From DATFRX01 sp035630615 (lineage in GTDB: Bacteria > Actinomycetota > Actinomycetes > Propionibacteriales > Nocardioidaceae): a stretch of DNA of 27,083 nt. This document shows positions 13,913 through 20,991 of the stretch, in pieces (within the stretch, counting starts at the first letter, position 1; every line of letters begins with the position of its first letter). The translations under genes were made by a program, and so were the position numbers. Where the stretch lies: NCBI GenBank assembly GCA_035630615.1, contig DASQKI010000081.1, positions 1 to 27,083 of the forward strand, read 5' to 3'. The notes beneath the pieces were generated by a model, which was given only the letters and a program-made list of their open reading frames with translations, was not told the origin of the DNA and ran no database searches.

Positions 13913-15562
13913 ATGGCCGAGGATCGCGCAACCCTCGTACTCGGACCGCTGCTGAGATATGTCGACGAGCGGTCCGCCGCCATCTGGGTCGAGGTCGCCG
14001 GCCGCGGCACTGTGACGGTTCGGGCGGCCGACCGCGACCACGAGGCGCACACCTTCACGGTCCACGGCCACCACTACGCGCTCGTGGACGTTACCGATCT
14101 CGAGCCGGGCGGCTCCTATCCGTACTCGATCGCCCTCGACGGCGTCGACGTCTGGCCGCCACCAGACTCTGCCCATCCCCCGAGCCGAATCCGCACGGCC
14201 ACCGATGATGGCCGGCTGCAGGTGGCGTTCGGCTCCTGTCGCACCACTGCACCCCACGACGTCGCCAACAACCGCGCCCACGGTCCCGACGTCCTGCGCG
14301 CGCTCGGCCACCAGTTCCGCGATGCCGACGAGGGCACGTGGCCGACGCTGCTGTTGCTGCTCGGCGACCAGGTCTACGCCGACGAGACCTCCGATGCGAT
14401 GCGCGAGTTCATCGCGGCCCGACGCGATATCGACGAGCCGCCCGGGACGGAGCTGCGGGACTACGACGAGTACGCCCACCTCTATCGACTCGCGTGGACC
14501 GACCCGGACTGCCGATGGCTGCTGTCGACGCTGCCTACGGCGATGATCTTCGACGACCATGACATCCGCGACGACTGGAACACCTCAGCGGCCTGGTGTC
14601 GCCAGATGCGGCAGACGTCGTGGTGGCAGCATCGGATCGTGTCGGGGCTGGCGTCGTACTGGATCTACCAGCATGTCGGCAATCTGTCCCGTGCCGAGCG
14701 GGAGGACGACCCGACCTGGGTAGACGTCGTCGAGAAGGGCCGCGACGGTGACGCGGGACCGATCCTCGACGATCTCGCGACGCGGGCGGACGCCGACCCA
14801 GGCGCGTACCGATGGAGCTATCACCGTGACTTCGGCGCCACCCGGATCGTCATGGTCGACAGCCGGGCGGCCCGCGTCCTCGACGAGTCTGACCGCCGCA
14901 TGCTCGACCCGGCCGAGCGGGACTGGCTCGACAGCCTCATCACCGGCGACGTCGATCATCTCCTGATCGGCACGTCTCTGCCGTACCTCTTGCCGATCGG
15001 GCTGCACTACGTCGAGGCGTGGAACGAGGCGGTCGGCGCCGGCGCGTGGGGCCGCCGGGCGATGGCCGGCGCCGAGCGGATCCGGCAGGGCCTCGACCTC
15101 GAGCATTGGGCGGCGTTTCAGAAGTCCTTTCGCGAGCTCGGGAGCCGCGTGATCGAGGTCGCGACGGGACGACGTGGCCAGGCACCAGCCTCGGTGGTGT
15201 TCCTGTCCGGCGACGTGCACCACTCGTACGTCGCCGAGGTCGACCTCGGTGTCGACGGTGCCGCCCGCCTCCTCCAGGCGGTGTGTTCGCCGATCCGCAA
15301 TCCGCTACCACGATGGGCCCGATTGGCCAATGTCGCGGCAGCGCATGCCCTGGCGTGGCCGATAGGTCTGCTGGTCTCGCGGACCGCGCGGGTGCCGAAG
15401 CCGCCGTTTCGCTGGTCGATCACCGACGGCCCGTGGTTCGACAACGCGATCGCGACGATCGACGTCGATGGCCGACGAGCCGACCTGCGATGGCAGACCG
15501 CCGACGTCGACCACTGGGGCGAGACGAGCCTTCGAGAGCTGCACGCGCTCCGGGTGAGCTGA
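13913..15562 (+). CDS. PhoD-like alkaline phosphatase/phosphodiesterase
   Basis: This 549-residue protein belongs to the PhoD-like metallophosphoesterases, which cleave phosphate mono- or diesters using Ca2+/Fe or similar metals. Residues 8-95 form an N-terminal immunoglobulin-like domain. The catalytic region shows VAFGSCRTT (105-112), LGDQVYADE (150-158), FDDHDIRDDW (213-222), VMVDSRAAR (313-321) and FLSGDVHHSYV (430-440). The GD, DDHD and GDVHHS residues are the metal ligands. No Tat or Sec signal peptide is present, unlike secreted Bacillus PhoD, so it is probably cytoplasmic; the substrate is unknown. It is convergent with fur (7-base gap). Confidence 0.9.
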   Translation: MAEDRATLVLGPLLRYVDERSAAIWVEVAGRGTVTVRAADRDHEAHTFTVHGHHYALVDVTDLEPGGSYPYSIALDGVDVWPPPDSAHPPSRIRTATDDGRLQVAFGSCRTTAPHDVANNRAHGPDVLRALGHQFRDADEGTWPTLLLLLGDQVYADETSDAMREFIAARRDIDEPPGTELRDYDEYAHLYRLAWTDPDCRWLLSTLPTAMIFDDHDIRDDWNTSAAWCRQMRQTSWWQHRIVSGLASYWIYQHVGNLSRAEREDDPTWVDVVEKGRDGDAGPILDDLATRADADPGAYRWSYHRDFGATRIVMVDSRAARVLDESDRRMLDPAERDWLDSLITGDVDHLLIGTSLPYLLPIGLHYVEAWNEAVGAGAWGRRAMAGAERIRQGLDLEHWAAFQKSFRELGSRVIEVATGRRGQAPASVVFLSGDVHHSYVAEVDLGVDGAARLLQAVCSPIRNPLPRWARLANVAAAHALAWPIGLLVSRTARVPKPPFRWSITDGPWFDNAIATIDVDGRRADLRWQTADVDHWGETSLRELHALRVS

Positions 15563-15568
15563 CGTCAA

Positions 15569-16015
15569 CTACTCCTCGACGGCAACGAGGCAGTCGGCGC
15601 AATGGCCCAGGATCGCGAAGTGCGTCGAGTCGGGCATGAACCCGTATTTGTCACGGACTGAGGCGAACGCCGGCCCGAGGTCATCTTGCGGGATGTTGAT
15701 CGCCGCATTGCAGCGCTCGCAGACCAGGTGGTGATGGGCGTCGTCGGCGCTCAGATGGTAGAAGCCGGCGCCGTGACCGATGTGGACATGCTGGACGTAA
15801 CCGAGGTCGGCGAGTGCGTCGAGCGTGCGATAGACCGTGGACTGATCGATGCCGTCGGCCACCCGGTTGGCCCGCTCGAGGATCTCGGCTGCGGTGAGAT
15901 GCTCCTCCTCGGCCTCGGCCAAGATGCGGACGATCACCCGCCGGGCCAGCGTGAGGCGGAGACCGGACGCGCGCAGCGCCTCGTGCATGTCCTCGGCACT
16001 GGTCTGCATCATCAC
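15569..16015 (-). CDS. Fur family metal-responsive repressor
   Basis: This is a 148-residue Fur-superfamily regulator (Fur/Zur/PerR type). The winged helix has RLTLARRVIVRIL and ILERANRVADGIDQSTVYRT. The metal-binding histidine run HHHLVCERC is at 94-102, and the second zinc cysteine pair CADC is at 139-142, for the structural zinc site. Which metal it senses cannot be decided from sequence. The start may be GTG, or either of the two following ATG codons. It is divergent from the ferritin-like gene, with a 7-9-7 inverted repeat between them. The adjacency to a di-iron protein favours iron. Confidence 0.93.
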   Translation of the reverse strand: MMMQTSAEDMHEALRASGLRLTLARRVIVRILAEAEEEHLTAAEILERANRVADGIDQSTVYRTLDALADLGYVQHVHIGHGAGFYHLSADDAHHHLVCERCNAAINIPQDDLGPAFASVRDKYGFMPDSTHFAILGHCADCLVAVEE

Positions 16016-16055
16016 GCCTTACGTTTGGTCTCGACAGTTGCGTCTCTCCGATAAT

Positions 16056-16078
16056 AGTCGTCGCGCGTTATGACGACT
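16056..16078. promoter_or_regulatory. Candidate Fur-type operator
   Basis: AGTCGTC (16056-16062), nine bases, and GACGACT (16072-16078) form a perfect inverted repeat 41 bases upstream of the fur start and about 80 before the ferritin-like gene. The flanking GATAATAG and GTTATGAC resemble parts of Fur boxes. Assignment to this Fur is inference. Confidence 0.45.
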
Positions 16079-16159
16079 GACTCGCTATAAGAGCGGCAGC
16101 CTCAGCCTCAGCCGGACGATTGGACCCATCCGTTCACCGTTCGGCCTCGAATCCCGGGC

Positions 16160-16948
16160 ATGAGCTTCCAGGTGGACACGTACGCTCGCCAAGCTGCCCC
16201 GGTGCGTCATGAGGATCTCGACCTCACCGCGGCGTTCCGAGACCGCCCGTTGTCACGGGACACGCTGCGCGTCCTGCGCTACATGTGTGACATCGAATCC
16301 CACACCATCTGCTACCTACGCGATGTGCTGGTCACGCCGAGCCACACCGACCCCGAGGTCACGACGTTCCTCACGATGTGGAACTACGAGGAGTACTGGC
16401 ATGGCGAGGTGCTGGCCGACGTCCTCGCGGCGCACGGGATCGCGACCGGCGCCGACCACATCCGCCAGGTCCGGCTCCGCAAGGGTTGGCGGGACCGGAT
16501 CTCCCCGATCCGACAGTCGCTGCTGGCCAACCTGATCGGAGACGACTTCGTCGCGACCCACATGAGTTGGGGTGCGGTCAACGAATGGCTCACGTTTGCG
16601 GGCTACAAACGACTCACCCAGATCGAGAACCATCCCGTACTCACCGAGGTGCTGTCTCGGATCAGCGCGCAAGAGACCCGACACATCGCGTTCTACGCCA
16701 CCCAGGCTCGGACCCGCCTTGCGGCCAGCGGCCGGGCTCGGCGGCTGACCCGGCTGGCGTTGTCGCTGGCGTGGCAGCCGGTCGGCGCCAACGTGATGCC
16801 GCGCGCGGAGGTACGCCACCTCGTCGGCCACCTCCTCGGCGGCCCCGAGGGACTCGCGGAGGCCCGCCGGATCGACTCGCGGATCGACACGCTGCCGGGA
16901 CTCGAAGGACTCGACCTGGTCCAGCGCCGCCTCGCCAAGCTGCTGTGA
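16160..16948 (+). CDS. Ferritin-like di-iron protein
   Basis: This 262-residue helical protein carries a carboxylate-bridged di-iron motif: E46 and H48 in CDIESHTICY, E77/E78 with H81 in NYEEYWHGEV, E142 in AVNEWLTF, and E172 with H175 in SAQETRHIAFY. This is the ferritin-like four-helix arrangement seen in acyl-ACP-desaturase-like oxygenases. No transmembrane segment is obvious. The substrate is unknown; a fatty-acid desaturase or hydroxylase role is possible but not shown. The start ATG at 16160 has no clear ribosome site. It is divergent from fur, hinting at iron-dependent control. Confidence 0.82.
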   Translation: MSFQVDTYARQAAPVRHEDLDLTAAFRDRPLSRDTLRVLRYMCDIESHTICYLRDVLVTPSHTDPEVTTFLTMWNYEEYWHGEVLADVLAAHGIATGADHIRQVRLRKGWRDRISPIRQSLLANLIGDDFVATHMSWGAVNEWLTFAGYKRLTQIENHPVLTEVLSRISAQETRHIAFYATQARTRLAASGRARRLTRLALSLAWQPVGANVMPRAEVRHLVGHLLGGPEGLAEARRIDSRIDTLPGLEGLDLVQRRLAKLL

Positions 16949-17029
16949 CGCCACCGCCATCAGGTCCGACGAGGCGGCCTGCGGAGGTGCTTCGAGCCGG
17001 TCGACCGGACTCCGCCTACACTGCCACGG

Positions 17030-17338
17030 GTGATCTTCAAGCGAGTCGGCGATGGTCGCCCGTACCCTGAGCACGGGCTGACCCAGCGGGATTGGGCCGC
17101 GCTGCCGCCGCAACAGGTCCGGCTCGACGATCTTGTGACGACGAAGGACCAGCTCGACTTGGCCACCTTGCTCGATGAGGATTCGACATTCTTCGGCGAT
17201 CTGTTCGCCCACGTGATCTCCTGGCGCGGCGACCTGTACCTCGAGGACGGCTTGCATCGCGCTCTGCGGGCCGCCCTGCATCAGCGGCTGGTCCTGCATG
17301 CACGGGTCTATGACATGGCCGCGGGCGGGCTCCGATGA
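17030..17338 (+). CDS. Conserved protein, VapB-like/ParB-fold-like
   Basis: This 102-residue protein is conserved in actinobacteria and, to my memory, sometimes labelled a VapB-family antitoxin, but it lacks an obvious antitoxin DNA-binding motif. The second half reads ISWRGDLYLEDGLHRALRAA and LHQRLVLHARVYD, which resembles the ParB/sulfiredoxin-fold GHHR motif (DGLHR). I therefore consider a ParB-like fold more likely. The first half contains ALPPQQVRLDDLVTTKDQL. Its start is GTG at 17030, with TACACT seven bases upstream (possible leaderless). The last four bases (ATGA) overlap the next gene, so the two are coupled. Confidence 0.78.
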   Translation: MIFKRVGDGRPYPEHGLTQRDWAALPPQQVRLDDLVTTKDQLDLATLLDEDSTFFGDLFAHVISWRGDLYLEDGLHRALRAALHQRLVLHARVYDMAAGGLR

Positions 17339-17886
17339 ACGTCAACATCCGGACGCCACTGACGCTCGTCATACTGATCAGCGTCCTGATCGTGGGCCTG
17401 ATCATCGGCTGGCGCATGGCGACAGACGACGTGCCGAGCCTTCGGGAGAGCACGGCGAGCAGCAGCGAGCCGAGCTGCCACATGGAGGAGCTCGACGCCG
17501 GCTCGACTCTGAAGGCCGGTCAGGTCACGGTCAACATCCTCAACTCCGGGTCGACCCCCAACCTTGCCGGCGACACGATGCGCGCGCTCACCAAGCAGGG
17601 CTTCGAGGGCGGCGTCACCGGCAACGCTCCGGAGGGCGTGCGCGCCGACGGCGTGCTCATCATCGACCCCGACCCGGATTCGTCCCAGGTACGGCTGATC
17701 ACCAAGCAGTTCGCGAAGCGTCCCGACGTCAAGAAGTCGTCTGAGGGCGATCCGGCTGCGGTCGACATCATCGTCGGCAACGAGTTCAAGGTCAGCAGCG
17801 GCATCGACAAGAGCGCGGCTACGTCGCTGAAGGTCAAGGGCACCACCGAGGTGTGCGTGCCCGAGCCCCCCGACGCCGACGACTGA
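17335..17886 (+). CDS. LytR C-terminal domain-containing protein
   Basis: This 183-residue membrane-anchored protein has a short basic N-terminus, one transmembrane helix (TLVILISVLIVGLIIGW, about 10-27), then an extracytoplasmic LytR_C domain starting VTVNILNSGSTPNLAGDT and ending IDIIVGNEFK-like (here AVDIIVGNEF). This domain occurs C-terminal to LCP ligases and in stand-alone proteins of actinobacterial envelopes; its role is unclear. Three cysteines-free stretches follow except PSCHMEE and TEVCVPE, which could form a disulphide. It overlaps the upstream gene by 4 bases and is convergent with the antiporter, 9 bases apart. Confidence 0.9.
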   Translation: MNVNIRTPLTLVILISVLIVGLIIGWRMATDDVPSLRESTASSSEPSCHMEELDAGSTLKAGQVTVNILNSGSTPNLAGDTMRALTKQGFEGGVTGNAPEGVRADGVLIIDPDPDSSQVRLITKQFAKRPDVKKSSEGDPAAVDIIVGNEFKVSSGIDKSAATSLKVKGTTEVCVPEPPDADD

Positions 17887-17895
17887 CCGGCCCCG

Positions 17896-19389
17896 TCAGC
17901 GACGAGTCTCGAACCAGCCCGCGAGCCGACCGCCGAGCGACACGGCCCGCAGCCGCTGCTCGGTCAACGGGCGGGCGCCGCGCGGCGTGACGACGAGCAG
18001 GGCATCGCCGCGTTCGATCCGGGTCGTGCGCTCGGGTACGAACGGCTCGCCGGCCCGTACGACCAAGGACACCGACGCGCCCTTCGGCAACCGGAGCTCG
18101 CCGACCTCGACACCGTGCAGCCGCGAACGAGGCGGCACCCGGATCTCGAGCAGGTCGGCCGACACCCGCTCCAGCGGCGCGGCCTCGATGTCGACGTCGC
18201 GCGCCGACCCTTCTTCGGTCACCTCCAGCCGCCGCGCGACCCACGGCAGCGTCGGACCCTGGACCAGCGTGAACACCACGACGAGAACGAAGACGATGTC
18301 GAACAGGTCCTCCGACTTCGACACCCCTTCGGCCAGCGGGATCGTGGTCAAGACGATCGGGACTGCGCCACGCAGGCCCCCCCAGCCCATGAACGCCTGT
18401 TCTCGCCAGGGCACCCGAAACCAGCTGGCACACAGCGAGACCGTCAGCGGTCGGACGACGAAGGTCAGGATCGCGCCCGCGACCAGACCCACGTAGGCGT
18501 GCCACCACTCGAACCGGCCCGGCGACGCCAGCAGGCCGAGCATGACGAACAAACCGATCTGGGCCAGCCAGCCGACGCCTTCCGCGAAGGATCGGGTCGC
18601 CCCACGGTGCGGGAGATCGGCGTTGCCGAGCACGAGTGCCGCGAGGTAGACGGCGACGAATCCCGACGCGTGCAGCACCTGGGCGCCGGCGTACGCGAGG
18701 ACGGTGAAGGCCAGGATCGCGAGCGGGTAGAGCCCGGCCGACGGCAATGCGGCGCGCGCCATGACCCAGACGCCGCCGCGACCGACGACGTAGCCGATCA
18801 CGCCACCCAGCGCGAGTTCGCCGACGATGATCGCGACCAACACCGGCGGCGAGTGGTCGCTGATCGCGTCGGTGCTGATCAGGGTCACAAGGATGACGAT
18901 CGGCGCGTCGTTGAGTCCCGACTCCGACTCGAGCGTGCCTCGGACCGACGCCCGCAACGGCAGACCACGGAGTACGGAGAACACCGCTGCGGCGTCGGTC
19001 GCGGACACGACAGCGCCGAGCAAAACGGCGAGCTTCCACTCGAGGCCGAGCAGGTAATGCACCGGGAGCGCCACGAGTACCACGCTGGCGGCGACGCCGA
19101 CCGTCGCGAGCAGCAGCCCGACGCCCATCGCGGGCCGGATGTCGGCCCATTTGGTCGTCAAACCGCCCTCGGACAGGATCAGCATCAACGCGGCCAGTCC
19201 GAGCACGTGGGCGAGCTCCGCGTCGTCGAACCGGATACCGATGACCGAGTCGCCGAGCAAGATGCCGAGGCCGAGATAGACCAGCAGGCTCGGGAAGCCG
19301 GCCCGGACCGAAAGCCGAACCGCCAGGATCGCCGCGAGCAGGACGGCAGCCCCTGCCAGGAGTACGGCGTCGAACTCGTCGATCGACAC
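17896..19389 (-). CDS. Potassium/proton antiporter, CPA family with TrkA_C domain
   Basis: This 497-residue protein resembles NhaP2-type K+/H+ antiporters of the CPA family. About 12-13 membrane helices occupy residues 8-385, with the ion-site region SATDAAAVFSVLRG and LESESGLNDAPIVILVTL (the D in GLNDAP) and GWGGLRGAVPIVL. From about residue 410 a cytoplasmic RCK_C/TrkA_C-like domain follows (ADLLEIRVPPRSRLHGVEVG, RIERGDALLVVTPRG), which would sense a ligand. It helps control K+, pH and volume. It is convergent with the LytR_C gene. The 597-residue open frame on the same strand is an overlapping shadow. Confidence 0.93.
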   Translation of the reverse strand: MSIDEFDAVLLAGAAVLLAAILAVRLSVRAGFPSLLVYLGLGILLGDSVIGIRFDDAELAHVLGLAALMLILSEGGLTTKWADIRPAMGVGLLLATVGVAASVVLVALPVHYLLGLEWKLAVLLGAVVSATDAAAVFSVLRGLPLRASVRGTLESESGLNDAPIVILVTLISTDAISDHSPPVLVAIIVGELALGGVIGYVVGRGGVWVMARAALPSAGLYPLAILAFTVLAYAGAQVLHASGFVAVYLAALVLGNADLPHRGATRSFAEGVGWLAQIGLFVMLGLLASPGRFEWWHAYVGLVAGAILTFVVRPLTVSLCASWFRVPWREQAFMGWGGLRGAVPIVLTTIPLAEGVSKSEDLFDIVFVLVVVFTLVQGPTLPWVARRLEVTEEGSARDVDIEAAPLERVSADLLEIRVPPRSRLHGVEVGELRLPKGASVSLVVRAGEPFVPERTTRIERGDALLVVTPRGARPLTEQRLRAVSLGGRLAGWFETRR

Positions 19390-19475
19390 GATCTTCCCCT
19401 CTGCCGCGAGACCCGATCCTATCGGCGCTGGTCAGCGGGGCTGTCCGCGCGTCCATTCGTATGCCGACGCGGACT

Positions 19476-19527
19476 GTTGGCGTAAAACCGCAGGTTCGGC
19501 GCGGAGTTGGCGCAGTTTCGCGCCAAC
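19476..19527. repeat. TTGGCG palindrome in divergent intergenic region
   Basis: GTTGGCGC-AGTTTC-GCGCCAAC (19506-19527) is a perfect 8-6-8 hairpin. A half copy, GTTGGCGTAAAACCGC, lies 30 bases before it (19476-19491). The arms resemble the start of the 1854-1904 palindrome. It sits between the divergent antiporter and lipoprotein genes, so it is not an ordinary terminator. Confidence 0.6.
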
Positions 19528-19589
19528 ACTCGGGGGCAGGGCTGCCACGGCCTCGGCGCACCGGACCGAAGGCGTCACTAACCTGAAAC

Positions 19590-19618
19590 TGCACATTTAC
19601 CGGTGTTGGCCTTATGAT
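19590..19618 (+). promoter_or_regulatory. Lipoprotein gene promoter, leaderless
   Basis: The -10 TATGAT (19613-19618) is followed by seven bases and the ATG at 19626. A weaker -35-like TGCACA (19590-19595) lies 17 bases upstream of it. No ribosome site precedes the ATG. Confidence 0.45.
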
Positions 19619-19625
19619 CGTCGGC

Positions 19626-20159
19626 ATGACCTACCGCAAGTCGGCTCCGGCCGCGGCCGCACTCGTCGGCGCCGTCGTCCTCTCGTATGCGTTGGCCGGC
19701 TGCGGCGGCGGCGAGGCCTCCGGCGCCGACACCGACGAGCCGCGCATCGTCGGCCCCGGGCTCGGACTCGGCGAGTGGTCCGACGACGGACCCGGCGACC
19801 GTCGAGTGCTCCGGGTCGCTGACGTCGAAGCCGCGAGCGACGCGTCAGCCGATCGATCCGTGACGGCGCTCGTCCAGATCTGCGCGCCGAGCGACCAGGC
19901 CCAGCCTGCGGCGGCGGCCGACTGGCAGCTCGTGTTGGACGACGGCGCTCCGGCCCCGGCCAACGGCGCTCCTGGTCCGACCGACGAGGGTTCGCCGCCG
20001 CTGTCGTTGTCGGGTCGGGTCGCGGCCGGCGATTGCGCCTTCGCCGACGTCGACTTCACCGTGCCGGCCGGATCGCTGACGGTCGGGATGCTCTACCACC
20101 CGGCGACCGGCGGCGAGGTCCGTTGGTCGTGGGAGCCGGCCGACACGGTCACGTCCTAG
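19626..20159 (+). CDS. Putative lipoprotein
   Basis: This 177-residue protein has a lipoprotein signal peptide: MTYRKSAPAAAALVGAVVLS, lipobox LAGC with the lipidated Cys at 26, then GGGEASG. It should be anchored outside the membrane. The mature part is acidic/Ala-rich, and its patterns (VLRVADVEAASD, GDCAFADVDFTVPAGS, EVRWSWEPA) look like an extracellular beta-sandwich domain; no family is recognised. The ATG at 19626 is preferred to the one at 19614, because the latter overlaps a TATGAT -10 box. It is convergent with the TauE gene across a hairpin. Confidence 0.85.
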   Translation: MTYRKSAPAAAALVGAVVLSYALAGCGGGEASGADTDEPRIVGPGLGLGEWSDDGPGDRRVLRVADVEAASDASADRSVTALVQICAPSDQAQPAAAADWQLVLDDGAPAPANGAPGPTDEGSPPLSLSGRVAAGDCAFADVDFTVPAGSLTVGMLYHPATGGEVRWSWEPADTVTS

Positions 20160-20191
20160 CGTCCTGCGGTCCAGCCTCGGTCGCAGGGCGC
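20159..20191. terminator. Hairpin between convergent lipoprotein and TauE genes
   Basis: GCGTCCTGCG (20159-20168) pairs with CGCAGGGCGC (20182-20191) as ten pairs including one wobble, enclosing 13 bases. It sits between the two stop codons. There is no U-tract. Confidence 0.6.
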
Positions 20192-20193
20192 TG

Positions 20194-20946
20194 TCACGCG
20201 AGCAGCCGCCAGATCGCGATCGCGCCGATGACGACGATGAGCACGCGAAAGAACGTCGACGGCAGCCGCCGTCCGATCGAGGCGCCGAAGTGCCCGCCCA
20301 CAGCGCTGCCGACGGCGATCAGACCCGCGACCGCCCATGACACGTCAGCCACGATGACGAAGAAGAGCGCGGCGACCGTGTTGACGAGCATCGCCAGGAC
20401 GTTCTTGACCGCGTTGATCCGCTGCAGATCCTCGGCCAACCCGATCCCCATGATCCCGATCAGCAGCACGCCCTGGCCGGCGCCGAAGTAGCCGCCGTAG
20501 ACGCCGGCCAGCATCACGAGCACCCAGACCAGAGCCGATCCGTGCGGCCGGTCCGGTCGCTCTCGGTCCTTGAGCCGGCGGGAGATCCACGGCTGGATCG
20601 CCACGAGTACGCAGCCGATCCCGATCAACACGGGCACGATCGCGTCGAACGCCCCCGACGGGAGCGTCACCAGGAGCACCGCGCCCGTCACCCCGCCGAG
20701 CAGGGAGGCCGACGCCAATCGAATCAGCCGATCGCGCTGCCCCGCGAGCTCCCGCCGATAGCCGATCACGCCGGTGACGCCGCCAGGAGCCAGCCCGACC
20801 GTGTTGGACACATTTGCCACCACGGGCGAGTAGCCCAAAGCCAACAGGGTCGGAAACGTCACCAGCGTGCCGGACCCGACGATCGTGTTGATCGCCCCGG
20901 CGCCGACGCCCGCCAGGATGATCAGGATCGCGTCGAGCCAGCTCAC
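20194..20946 (-). CDS. Sulfite exporter TauE/SafE family permease
   Basis: This 250-residue membrane protein has about eight helices and the TauE pattern: N-terminal LAGVGAGAINTIVGSGTLVT (the GAINTIVGSG loop), a middle GYSPVVANVSNTVGLAPGGV, and GVYGGYFGAGQGVLLIGIMG as the second repeat. C-terminal IVVIGAIAIWRLLA is typical. Members move sulfite, sulfoacetate or other organosulfur anions; the substrate here is not known. The start is a GTG at 20944-20946 without a clear ribosome site. The gap of 45 bases to the gamma-glutamyltransferase gene upstream suggests co-transcription, which could link it to thiol or organosulfur metabolism (inference). Confidence 0.92.
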   Translation of the reverse strand: MSWLDAILIILAGVGAGAINTIVGSGTLVTFPTLLALGYSPVVANVSNTVGLAPGGVTGVIGYRRELAGQRDRLIRLASASLLGGVTGAVLLVTLPSGAFDAIVPVLIGIGCVLVAIQPWISRRLKDRERPDRPHGSALVWVLVMLAGVYGGYFGAGQGVLLIGIMGIGLAEDLQRINAVKNVLAMLVNTVAALFFVIVADVSWAVAGLIAVGSAVGGHFGASIGRRLPSTFFRVLIVVIGAIAIWRLLA

Positions 20947-20991
20947 GAGGGGCCACGGCCCGAGTCGGTCATCGCATCTCCTCGCCCACGC

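Noticed and set aside
18115..19485. 456-aa plus-strand open frame
   Set aside because: Antisense to the antiporter; low-complexity Arg/Asp/Gln composition.
17834..19627. 597-aa minus-strand open frame
   Set aside because: Overlaps the antiporter gene in another frame; its Arg/Gly-rich sequence is a GC-bias shadow.
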